From NCBI GenBank assembly GCA_016844625.1, contig JAERMN010000287.1:1-5074 (forward strand): a stretch of 5,074 nucleotides of DNA. The letters run 5' to 3'. The notes beneath the pieces were generated by a model that made no database searches, was not told where the DNA came from, and worked only from the letters and a program-made list of their open reading frames with translations. Positions 1-5,074 of the stretch are shown here, piece after piece. The stretch comes from Deltaproteobacteria bacterium (lineage in GTDB: Bacteria; Desulfobacterota; Binatia; UBA9968). The position numbers and the translations under genes were made by a program. Every line of letters begins with the position of its first letter. Within the stretch, counting starts at the first letter, position 1.

Positions 1-636
1 ATTATCGCCTGCTTCGCCATCGGCCTAGGCGCCGCGCTGACACCGTTGGGCGAGCCGCTGTCTACCATCGTCGTCTCGAAGCTGAGCGGCGCGCCCTATC
101 ACGCCGAGTTTTTTTATTTGGCGAAGCTATTGGGATTCTATATCGTCCCGACCGTCATCGTCTTAGGAATTGCCGCGATTTTTCTGGTCCAGGAAAAACC
201 CGAGGACCAGGAAGCGTCCTTGGCTGCAGAGGACAAAACCGAAACGCTGAGCGCGGTCTTCGTCCGAGCGGGCAAAGTTTATGTATTCGTCATGGCGCTG
301 ATCTTCCTCGGCGCCGGTTTTAAACCGCTGATCGACGCCTACGTCATTCGGCTACCGTCTCAAGTGTTATTCTGGGTAAACATGATCTCAGCCGTGCTCG
401 ACAACGCGACTTTGGCCGCCGCAGAGATCGGACCGACCTTGACCGAAGCGCAGATCAAGAGCGCGCTTTACGGTCTGTTGATCTCCGGCGGCATGTTGAT
501 CCCGGGAAACATCCCCAACATCATCGCCGCCCACACGCTCCATATCAAAAGCAGCGAGTGGGCAAAGCTTGGCGTACCGCTCGGTTTGATCATCATGGCC
601 GGGACGGCCGCGCTGTTGTGGCTGCAGCTGATCTGA
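1..636 (+). CDS. DUF1646 family membrane transporter, 3' part (5' end outside window)
   Basis: The reading frame is open from base 1 and ends with TGA at 634-636, giving about 211 residues. Family members are roughly 350 residues, so the N-terminal third or more lies off the left edge. The TTG at 46 is probably not the real start, because the conserved-looking stretch GLGAALTPLGEPLSTI straddles it. I see a hydrophobic helix (LLGFYIVPTVIVLGIAAIFLV), a charged acidic linker (QEKPEDQEAS and following), then several more helices. Two motifs recall the ion transporter superfamily: SAVLDNATLAAAEIGP and, near the C-terminus, GGMLIPGNIPNIIAAHTL. DUF1646 proteins are predicted inner-membrane transporters of the same broad group as NhaD/ArsB-type carriers, probably moving a cation or anion against protons or sodium; the substrate is unknown. 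The next gene is convergent, 52 bases away. The family call is from recognition of the motifs, not from a search. Confidence 0.8.
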   Translation: MIACFAIGLGAALTPLGEPLSTIVVSKLSGAPYHAEFFYLAKLLGFYIVPTVIVLGIAAIFLVQEKPEDQEASLAAEDKTETLSAVFVRAGKVYVFVMALIFLGAGFKPLIDAYVIRLPSQVLFWVNMISAVLDNATLAAAEIGPTLTEAQIKSALYGLLISGGMLIPGNIPNIIAAHTLHIKSSEWAKLGVPLGLIIMAGTAALLWLQLI

Positions 637-688
637 CTGCGACGGATAGATTTCGCAAATGACTATCGATGAGCGGCCGAGGTCGATC

Positions 689-1189
689 TCACTCGGAGCT
701 GCTCGGGAGTTTCCCGCCGGCGGCTTTTTCGAGCCGGTCATCAATCTCACCGATATAGGCGGCAAGGCTATTCGCGGACTGCTCCACCGCCAAACGCAAG
801 TCTCGTTCCAGCTGATCCAATCTGGCGATCACGCTGGTCCGAGCCGTCTCGTTTTTCTCCGCGAAATCTTTCAATTCGCCTTCGAGATAAGAGCGCATCT
901 GGCTGAAGCGCGAGGCTTCGACCTGCTCTGCGATTTCACGTTGATTTTGCAGTGCCCGCGCTTGGCGCCGGCTTTCCAGCAGCGACGAGGACTGAAGAAA
1001 CACGATATAGATCAGAAACAAAAGCGTCAGCAATCCGACGATCCCGAGCAGTACAAGCCCGAGCGGCGCTTCCACGGTCGTAAATCCTACTGATAGCTTG
1101 AACGGGCTCACAAAAGCCATCCAGTTGAGCGCCGCAAACACAATCAGCGATCCCAATACCACCATGATCAGTAACGTGCGCAAGTACAT
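689..1189 (-). CDS. LapA-domain (DUF1049-like) membrane protein with coiled-coil tail
   Basis: This 166-residue protein begins at ATG (1187-1189), with a good ribosome binding site GGGAGG (1195-1200 on the plus strand, complemented) about 5 bases upstream, which fixes the start. It has two membrane segments, about residues 5-27 and 42-64. Between them is the pattern NWMAFVSPFKLSVGF, typical of the lipopolysaccharide assembly protein A domain, where an N-x-x-x-V/F segment leads into a short periplasmic strand. From about residue 66 to 155 the chain is highly charged and heptad-like (ESRRQARALQNQREIAEQ, then ELKDFAEKNE and LDQLERDLRLAVEQ), predicting a long cytoplasmic coiled coil. Plain LapA proteins are near 100 residues, so the tail is an extension. 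In E. coli LapA/LapB regulates LPS synthesis through LpxC turnover; whether this homologue does so is not shown, as no lapB is in view. It converges with the DUF1646 gene and is preceded by gene debris on its own strand. Confidence 0.75.
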   Translation of the reverse strand: MYLRTLLIMVVLGSLIVFAALNWMAFVSPFKLSVGFTTVEAPLGLVLLGIVGLLTLLFLIYIVFLQSSSLLESRRQARALQNQREIAEQVEASRFSQMRSYLEGELKDFAEKNETARTSVIARLDQLERDLRLAVEQSANSLAAYIGEIDDRLEKAAGGKLPSSSE

Positions 1190-1275
1190 AATCGCCTCCC
1201 TTGGTTTACTGCGAAATACTCATTCCACCGAGCCCTGGTAGCAAGTTCACCGACGAATTTTCGCTTTTAAAGTTA

Positions 1276-1297
1276 TGTCACGAAAAAATCGCTGACA
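1276..1297. repeat. REP-like imperfect palindrome
   Basis: The arms TGTCA (1276-1280) and TGACA (1293-1297) pair, followed inward by CGA with TCG, one unpaired C at 1292, and an A-rich loop. A short palindrome with a bulge, flanked by an AGGTGTCA-type tail (1295-1302 read on the minus strand), resembles the repetitive extragenic palindromes mobilised by RAYT/Y1 transposases. No transposase and no second copy are in this window, so the class is inferred from shape only. The palindrome holds the stop codon of the glycosyltransferase stub. Confidence 0.4.
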
Positions 1298-1484
1298 CCT
1301 TTGGTCTTGATGTTCGTGGCCGCGCCGACTTGTAATGCTTGGCGAGCTCATGGCTGACCTGCGTCAGTACGTTTACAATGGTCGCGTCGTTGTTGTAGCA
1401 GGGAATGCCGACAACGATATCCGCCGAGCCGATTTGTTCGATGCGTTTGGCCAAGTAAGGCCGAAATGCAGTGTCATATTCCAT
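1278..1484 (-). pseudogene. Truncated family 2 glycosyltransferase (N-terminal stub)
   Basis: The 68-codon frame starts at ATG (1482-1484) with AAGGA (1493-1497, complemented) about 8 bases upstream, so the original start and its ribosome site survive. Residues 1-54 look like the beginning of a GT-A fold glycosyltransferase: an N-terminal helix (FRPYLAKRIEQIGSAD), the first beta strand and nucleotide-binding turn IVVGIPCYNNDATI, then the next helix VNVLTQVSHELAKHY. Full members run to several hundred residues and carry a downstream acidic D-x-D or DGGS-type motif. Here similarity ends near residue 54 (about base 1323), the last residues are basic and unlike the family, and the frame stops inside a REP-like palindrome. 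The catalytic core is therefore missing and the product cannot be an active transferase. I read it as a remnant left by a deletion or insertion. It lies downstream of the antiporter on the same strand, 87 bases from its stop. Confidence 0.65.
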
Positions 1485-1509
1485 GGCGGTTATCCTTGCT
1501 TCACTTAAA

Positions 1510-1602
1510 CTCGCGACCTAAAGTTTTTTTGCTGCTGCGAGGGGACGGTATCAATGCAAGCCTTCGGTTCCCTACTTGTTGTGGGCGGCTCGCGACCTAA
1601 AG
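1510..1602. repeat. Pair of 14-base direct repeats 79 bases apart
   Basis: CTCGCGACCTAAAG occurs at 1510-1523 and again at 1589-1602. The right copy encodes F-R-S-R near the C-terminus of the antiporter. The left copy lies just upstream of the ribosome site of the glycosyltransferase stub. Outside the 14 bases the flanks do not match well. It could be the trace of a small local duplication or recombination event that also shaped the antiporter's C-terminal end; chance similarity is unlikely but not excluded. Confidence 0.5.
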
Positions 1603-2882
1603 CTCCATTGCAGGAGCGGCGGCGTCACTATGGTGGTCACCATCACCATGATGAGAATCGCCGAGAATACCGCTTCATCGAGTATCCGCTCGCCCTTTAC
1701 GGCCAGGGTCAAGCCGATACCGGCGAAGATCAGGCCGACTTCGCCGCGGGGAATCATGCCGATGCCGATGGACAGCCGGTTGAGATTTTTTCCAATGGCG
1801 CCTAAGCCACAAGCCTGTTTGCCGAGAATCGCAACCACTGTGAGCGCCGCGGCTAGCCCCAAAACTTCAATGCGAAACAAACTCGCCAATTCGATCTTTA
1901 GCCCCATTTGAACAAAAAATAGCGGCACGAGAAAAACCGAGAGCGGATGGAGCATTTTGTCCGGCGACAGCTCTTCGGTCTGCAAATACTTTTCCATAGG
2001 CACGGATTCCAAAATCAGTCCGGCGGCAAAAGCTCCAACGATGGGTGCCAGACCGATAGCTGCTGAGAAATACGACAGGAGGAAGCATAGCGTGAGCGAC
2101 AAGCTGAACAGCAATCCACGCGCAGTCGTTTTGCTGGCATGGTGAAAAACATGCGGCACTAACCAAATTCCAAGATAGAGGGAGCCCGCCAAAAAAAACA
2201 CCGCCGTGCCAATTAGATAACTAATCGATCCCAAGGATATCTCTGTTCCCTTGTCCGCGCCGATGATCATGCCGGAGACCACCGCCAGTATCAGCAGGCC
2301 CAGAACGTCGTCGATCACCGCCGCACCGAGAATGATCTTGGCCTCTTGGGTGCGGATCGCACCGATATCTTGAAGCACACGGGCCGTGATGCCGACGCTG
2401 GTCGCACAAAGCGTCGCCCCGACAAAGGCGTGAACGAAAGATGAATGGCCTGGCAGCAGCCAGGCACTGACCAGCCAGCCGAGCGCGAAAGGAAAAATGA
2501 CACCGATGGCGGCGACGAGCAGCGATGACGCGCCGACTTTCATGAGATCCGCCAAGCTGGCATCGAGGCCGATCTCAAAGAGTAAAAGGATCACACCTAG
2601 TTGCGCTAGTATTTCTAGGCCGGCATCGGTTTTTAGAAAATCGATGCCAGTGAAACCAACCAGCCCCAGATTGCCAAGGATCAGTCCGGCCATCAGTTCG
2701 CCCATGACCGCGGGTTGCCCCAGTTTTTCGGCGAAAATACCGGACAACTTCGCCACTGGTAGAAGTATAACGAGGGCCAATAGCAAACTGGTGATCGCAT
2801 CGTCGTGGCCCTGGGCTCCAGCGAGCGCCGCGCCGGCAAGCGCGATCATCCACGCGCGTGTTCGTCTTGGTAGTTTTATCAT
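1572..2882 (-). CDS. Cation/proton antiporter, CPA2 (monovalent cation:H+ antiporter-2) type
   Basis: This complete 436-residue integral membrane protein of the Na+/H+ exchanger fold likely exchanges Na+ or K+ for protons across the inner membrane. Residues 10-24 (hydrophobic, Ala/Gly-rich, ending AGAQG) look like a cleavable signal peptide or extra first helix, followed by a core of about 12-13 helices. Family signatures are GQPAVMGELMAGLILGN (55-71), LLLFEIGLDASL (99-110), TSVGITARVLQD (161-172) and the ion-binding pair D191-D192 in AAVIDDVLGLLILA. Two adjacent Asp residues are typical of electrogenic members such as NapA. K355 in AILGKQACG is a candidate for the conserved TM10 lysine, and PRGEVGLIFAGIG (378-390) is the usual last-helix motif. 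There is no C-terminal TrkA-N/RCK domain, so it is not a full Kef channel. No strong Shine-Dalgarno precedes the ATG at 2882 or the alternative Met12 (ATG ending at 2849); I keep the longer start because it gives basic residues before the hydrophobic stretch. Cation specificity cannot be read from sequence. Confidence 0.9.
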   Translation of the reverse strand: MIKLPRRTRAWMIALAGAALAGAQGHDDAITSLLLALVILLPVAKLSGIFAEKLGQPAVMGELMAGLILGNLGLVGFTGIDFLKTDAGLEILAQLGVILLLFEIGLDASLADLMKVGASSLLVAAIGVIFPFALGWLVSAWLLPGHSSFVHAFVGATLCATSVGITARVLQDIGAIRTQEAKIILGAAVIDDVLGLLILAVVSGMIIGADKGTEISLGSISYLIGTAVFFLAGSLYLGIWLVPHVFHHASKTTARGLLFSLSLTLCFLLSYFSAAIGLAPIVGAFAAGLILESVPMEKYLQTEELSPDKMLHPLSVFLVPLFFVQMGLKIELASLFRIEVLGLAAALTVVAILGKQACGLGAIGKNLNRLSIGIGMIPRGEVGLIFAGIGLTLAVKGERILDEAVFSAILIMVMVTTIVTPPLLQWSFRSRAAHNK

Positions 2883-2890
2883 CGTTGTAA

Positions 2891-2905
2891 CATGGCACAG
2901 CCATG
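2891..2905. repeat. Short perfect palindrome upstream of the antiporter
   Basis: CATGGC (2891-2896) and GCCATG (2900-2905) are perfect inverted repeats around a 3-base spacer, 8 bases upstream of the antiporter ATG. It lies where a ribosome site would be expected, and no such site is seen there, so it could act as a small operator or as an initiation-region hairpin. It is short enough to be chance. Confidence 0.25.
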
Positions 2906-3158
2906 CGATTGCCGCCGAGGTCGCGGCCCAAAAATTTCGCTAACAATTTTTACCGCGAGACGAAGTGGCGATTTCGCGCCTATGAACCCGGATTCCGCAG
3001 TAGAAGTTACAACCTTTGCTGAGCGACGTGTGGGCCTGGAGTTGCGAAGGTACCCAGCCGTAAAGTTTCACAGTCCTTTTTGCTATGCCGCAATGAACCG
3101 CCCTACTTGAGACACCCACTCGATTGCACCCATGCTCGCCATAAGCTTAGAGGTAGAA

Positions 3159-3181
3159 CTTCGTTGCCTTGGCAACGGAAG
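3159..3181. repeat. Stem-loop in the gene-poor region
   Basis: The left arm CTTCGTTGC (3159-3167) pairs with GCAACG (3172-3177) and AAG (3179-3181), leaving G3178 bulged and CTTG as the loop. There is no T-tract after it on the plus strand. On the minus strand it would lie upstream of the antiporter by about 280 bases. Its role is unknown. Confidence 0.4.
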
Positions 3182-3525
3182 GCCCGCGCCTCGCTCTTCG
3201 TGTCAGTTTCAACTAAGGAATCCGGGCTGAATCGACAGGCTGCGGGCAAATTGCAACTCATCGAATGTTACGGTGGCGGACGATTGTTTGAAAATTGTTT
3301 AGATATCTAGTCACGATCCACAAGTTTTCGCAGCGACAACCCCATAGGCAACTAGTGGTGTGTCTCACGCTGTTTGTACTTTAACCAAGACGGCCTTTGC
3401 CCGACGATAGTTGTCAATATCGCCGGTAATTATTGGATTGGGGGCCATTTGCATCCAACCTCGGCCACGATCATTGTAAACTCGACGAAACATAAGGTCT
3501 CTCAATTAAGCGACACTACACTAGG

Positions 3526-3558
3526 AAGCGGCGGGGTCCGGAATTGGCCCCGCCGCTT
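3526..3558 (-). terminator. Strong GC hairpin downstream of TctC, likely transcript end
   Basis: AAGCGGCGGGG (3526-3536) and CCCCGCCGCTT (3548-3558) form a perfect 11-bp stem. CC/GG can add two more pairs inside the 11-base interval. It sits 40 bases beyond the TctC stop on the minus strand. It is followed on that strand only by TTCCTAG, not a clear U-tract, so it is either a weak or Rho-assisted terminator or an mRNA 3'-end stabiliser. Confidence 0.5.
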
Positions 3559-3598
3559 GGTCTCACCTTGGCTGCGCCGCGAGACTCACAATGTCACA

Positions 3599-4651
3599 CT
3601 AGTTGGCGAGTATTTTTTTCGCTCGCTTGATGACATCCGGTGGAGCGTCAAAAATGTCTTTTACCAGCGATTCGAGCTCCTCTCCGGATGTCGGCTCGAT
3701 ATCCATCCGGCTTTTTTTCGCTTGATCCCGAACTATAGGGTCGTTTAGAACTTTCATATAGGCCTCTCGCAAAATCTTGACTCTGTCGGGAGGCGTTCCC
3801 GGCGTGACCATCATGGGGCGGCCCAATTCCCCCGCTGCCAACAAGATCCTGGCTACACGGCGGCCGTCTTCGGGAACTTTGTGGCGATCAAACACCTCCA
3901 GCAAGGTCGGCGTATCGGACGCATGCGCGTCTCTCTTGCGCCCGGCCTGAACGATATGCCGGTCAAAACCTGTTTTGTGCCAGCTGTCGAAAGGTTCCCG
4001 GCCAAAGTGAGCGGACATGCTATGGGAGCGACACACCACCTCATTCTTTATCACCGCCAGATCGATCTCCGTGCCGCCAGGATATCCCAAGACCGAGTTT
4101 ATTTTGGCTCCGAGCAATTCCTCCAAGATACTGGACAGGATAAAGTCGGTGCTCGAAGTTCCAGTGCCGCCGCACTTGGGCGCATCTTTGGCCTTAATCA
4201 TATCTTCGATGGACTTGTACGGGGTATCGCTTCTCATGTACATGATCGATGGCTCGATGGAGGGAGAACCAATCCAGTGATACTTGCGCAGATCGAATTG
4301 CACTTGTTCCCGTCCAACAAGTTGATCGACGTAGACGCTGTTCAGCGGCATCACTAGGGTGAGACCGTCGGGCTTAGCCACGTTATAGACGTGATTGGTG
4401 GCGATCACCGATCCGGCGCCAGCCATATTTTGCGCGATAAATTCCGGGTTTCCCGGTATATACTTGCCCATGTACCGGGCAAACAGCCGGCCCCAACGGT
4501 CTTAGAATCCGCCCGCCGTCGAACCGATCATGATGGTAATCGTTTTTCCTTTGTAGAAGGGTTCACCCTGTGCCCGAACTTGACCGGCGATGCCGAAAAA
4601 AATTACTGCCAAGCTTATCAACAGCGTAAGCGAGAGACTGTTCCTTTTCAT
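3599..4651 (-). pseudogene. TctC/Bug-type solute-binding protein gene with in-frame stop at codon 50
   Basis: The ATG at 4649-4651 has an excellent ribosome site (AAAGGAG) 6 bases upstream. Reading through one TAA (4502-4504) gives a continuous 350-codon frame ending TAG at 3599, the normal length for tripartite tricarboxylate transporter receptors. Residues 1-27 are a signal peptide (MKRN, hydrophobic core, cleavage after VRA), so the intact protein would be periplasmic and bind a carboxylate or similar solute. Domain I begins FYKGKTITIMIGSTAGGF; the TAA stands where relatives have Tyr before D-R-W-G-R. Then come YIPGNPEFIAQNMAGAGS (64-81), VAKPDGLTL (91-99), GGTGTSSTDFI (161-171), GYPGGTEIDLAV (189-200), HFGREPFDSWHKTGFDRHI (215-233), PDRVKILREAYMKVL (288-302) and TSGEEL (321-326). 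Everything after the stop remains in one frame and family-like, so the lesion is a single base change (TAC or TAT to TAA), recent or a sequencing error. A restart at Met61 has no ribosome site and would lack the signal peptide and ligand loop. No TctA/TctB genes are visible. Confidence 0.85.
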
Positions 4652-4657
4652 GACGCG

Positions 4658-4664
4658 CTCCTTT
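4658..4664 (-). promoter_or_regulatory. Ribosome binding site of the interrupted TctC gene
   Basis: The minus-strand reading AAAGGAG lies 6 bases before ATG 4651. It decides the start at MKRN over longer in-frame starts upstream, because only this start gives a proper signal peptide. Its preservation supports the gene having been recently functional. Confidence 0.75.
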
Positions 4665-4737
4665 CGATTATGAATTCGACGATAACCAAAAATTAACCGC
4701 GCGGCGCGAAACGACTGATCAAATAAACGAAGCCACT

Positions 4738-4767
4738 TCGCGGCCGGGGTATTGACCCCGGCCGTGA
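4738..4767. repeat. Hairpin A between the two TctC genes
   Basis: CGGCCGGGGT (4741-4750) and ACCCCGGCCG (4755-4764) pair perfectly over 10 bp around an ATTG loop. The outer bases TCG/TGA extend it to 13 bp with one G-U pair. It lies about 85 bases upstream of the interrupted TctC start, in its probable leader. No U-tract follows on the minus strand. Confidence 0.6.
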
Positions 4768-4772
4768 CCAAC

Positions 4773-4788
4773 GGGGGTGCTCGCCCCC
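4773..4788. repeat. Hairpin B between the two TctC genes
   Basis: GGGGG (4773-4777) pairs with CCCCC (4784-4788) around a 6-base loop. On the plus strand it is followed by TTT. It is separated by only a few bases from hairpin A. Confidence 0.45.
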
Positions 4789-4811
4789 TTTGGAAACCCC
4801 ATTTAACGGTT

Positions 4812-4831
4812 CCACGCCGAAATCGGCGTGG
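4812..4831 (-). terminator. Hairpin C, possible transcript end of the upstream TctC gene
   Basis: CCACGCCGA (4812-4820) and TCGGCGTGG (4823-4831) form a perfect 9-bp inverted repeat (8-bp stem with a 4-base loop in practice), 34 bases beyond the stop of the right-hand TctC gene. It is followed on the minus strand by AACCGTTAAAT, which is not a good U-tract. It may terminate, stabilise or process the transcript between the two genes. Confidence 0.45.
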
Positions 4832-4865
4832 TCAACTTCAAATATATGTAGCCGGCAGCCACAGT

Positions 4866-5074
4866 CTACTTTCCTAAAATAACATTCATGCGACTAATAA
4901 TCTCCGGCGGCTGCGTAACCACCTCGCGTGACAAGGCTTCAAGCTTATCTCCGCTGACCGGATCTGGTTCCCAGTCGCGCTTTTCCGCTTCGGCCAAAAG
5001 CTCCGGATCTTTCATCGCTTTTAAAAAACCCTCACGGAGAATTTTGACCCTGTCAGCGGGAATCCCGGGGCCGC
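4866..5074 (-). CDS. Second TctC/Bug-type solute-binding protein, C-terminal end (rest outside window)
   Basis: On the minus strand a frame open from the right edge ends at TAG (4866-4868) and gives 69 complete codons, the last two-codon motif being GK. The sequence PGIPADRVKILREGFLKAM, then KDPELLAEAEKR, PVSGDKLEALSREV, QPPEII and a closing VILGK matches the C-terminal lobe of the TctC family. By hand it aligns without gaps to the last 67 residues of the neighbouring interrupted gene, with about 28 identities (near 40%), so the two are old, diverged paralogues rather than a fresh duplication. The missing part should contain the signal peptide and the ligand site. Same strand and order as the neighbour, with a 214-base spacer rich in hairpins, so co-transcription is possible but not shown. 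Confidence 0.85.
   Translation of the reverse strand, partial: GPGIPADRVKILREGFLKAMKDPELLAEAEKRDWEPDPVSGDKLEALSREVVTQPPEIISRMNVILGK

Larger units (their letters stand above)
2906..3598. other. About 690 bases without a supportable gene
   Basis: This is the region between the start of the antiporter and the end of the TctC gene. Several frames of 60-125 codons are open on the plus strand (for example 3080-3310 and 3374-3748), but their translations show no family motif, no good ribosome site and no coding-like composition. The second also runs into the antisense of TctC. I found no tRNA, rRNA or transposase. What can be seen is a hairpin at 3159-3181 and a strong GC hairpin at 3526-3558. Any promoter for the antiporter should lie in its left part, but I could not pick a convincing -35/-10 pair. 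It may be a decayed gene or a non-coding spacer. Confidence 0.6.

Noticed and set aside
638..657. Possible bidirectional terminator between DUF1646 and LapA genes (TGCGA/TCGCA)
   Set aside because: The stem is only 5 bp with a 10-base loop and no T-tract on either side, too weak to call although a terminator is expected in this convergent gap.
1206..1277. Continuation of the glycosyltransferase stub frame after its stop, ending VNLLPGLGGMSISQ 16 bases before the LapA start
   Set aside because: The spacing resembles an operon junction and could be the tail of a lost gene, but about 23 residues with no clear family match are too little to call.
2575..2946. Minus-strand frame with VPCYNDD, similar to the glycosyltransferase motif of the stub
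   Set aside because: It overlaps the well-supported antiporter in another frame, the rest of the translation is arginine- and serine-rich without family features, and the frame is closed just upstream.
3151..3195. tRNA-Gly-like look (GGTAGAAC followed by a stem containing TTGCC)
   Set aside because: The stem has no 7-base anticodon loop, there is no TTCGA T-loop, and no acceptor stem can be paired across the region.
3374..3748. Plus-strand frame of 124 codons
   Set aside because: Its second part is antisense to the TctC gene, it has no motif or convincing ribosome site, and its composition does not look coding.
4667..4740. Sigma-70-like elements before the TctC gene (TTGATC, CATAAT)
   Set aside because: The spacing of the matching pairs is 19 bases or the -35 partner is missing, so no promoter can be assigned with confidence.

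Overview
The window looks like bacterial chromosome of moderate-to-high GC, probably a metagenomic contig from a soil or groundwater lineage. I cannot fix the taxon from sequence alone. The periplasmic binding proteins resemble the orphan TctC/Bug type that is abundant in Betaproteobacteria, former Deltaproteobacteria (Binatia-like) and NC10/Rokubacteria-like genomes; this placement is inference. There are no phage, CRISPR or rRNA signals and no intact transposase.

Layout from left to right. (1) 1-636, plus strand: the 3' part of a DUF1646 family membrane transporter, open at the left edge. (2) 689-1189, minus strand: a LapA-domain small membrane protein with a long coiled-coil tail, convergent with DUF1646. 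(3) 1276-1484, minus strand: an N-terminal stub of a family 2 glycosyltransferase that loses its family similarity after about 54 codons and stops inside a REP-like palindrome, so it is a gene remnant. (4) 1572-2882, minus strand: a complete CPA2-type cation/proton antiporter with a signal-peptide-like N-terminus. (5) 2883-3598: about 700 bases with no gene I can support, holding two short palindromes and a strong GC hairpin at its right end. (6) 3599-4651, minus strand: a full-length tripartite tricarboxylate transporter (TctC/Bug) substrate-binding protein gene, interrupted by one in-frame TAA at codon 50. (7) 4652-4865: a spacer with three successive GC-rich hairpins. (8) 4866-5074, minus strand: the C-terminal end of a second, diverged TctC/Bug protein, open at the right edge.

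The two TctC-type genes are in tandem, with no TctA or TctB membrane partner in view, as is common for 'orphan' solute receptors. The antiporter and the DUF1646 protein are both ion-transport membrane proteins, but they lie on opposite strands with gene debris between them, so I see no evidence for a single operon. The most notable signals are the premature stop in an otherwise well-preserved TctC gene, the hairpin cluster between the two TctC genes, and the truncated glycosyltransferase ending in a REP-like element. I found no convincing new multi-gene system.
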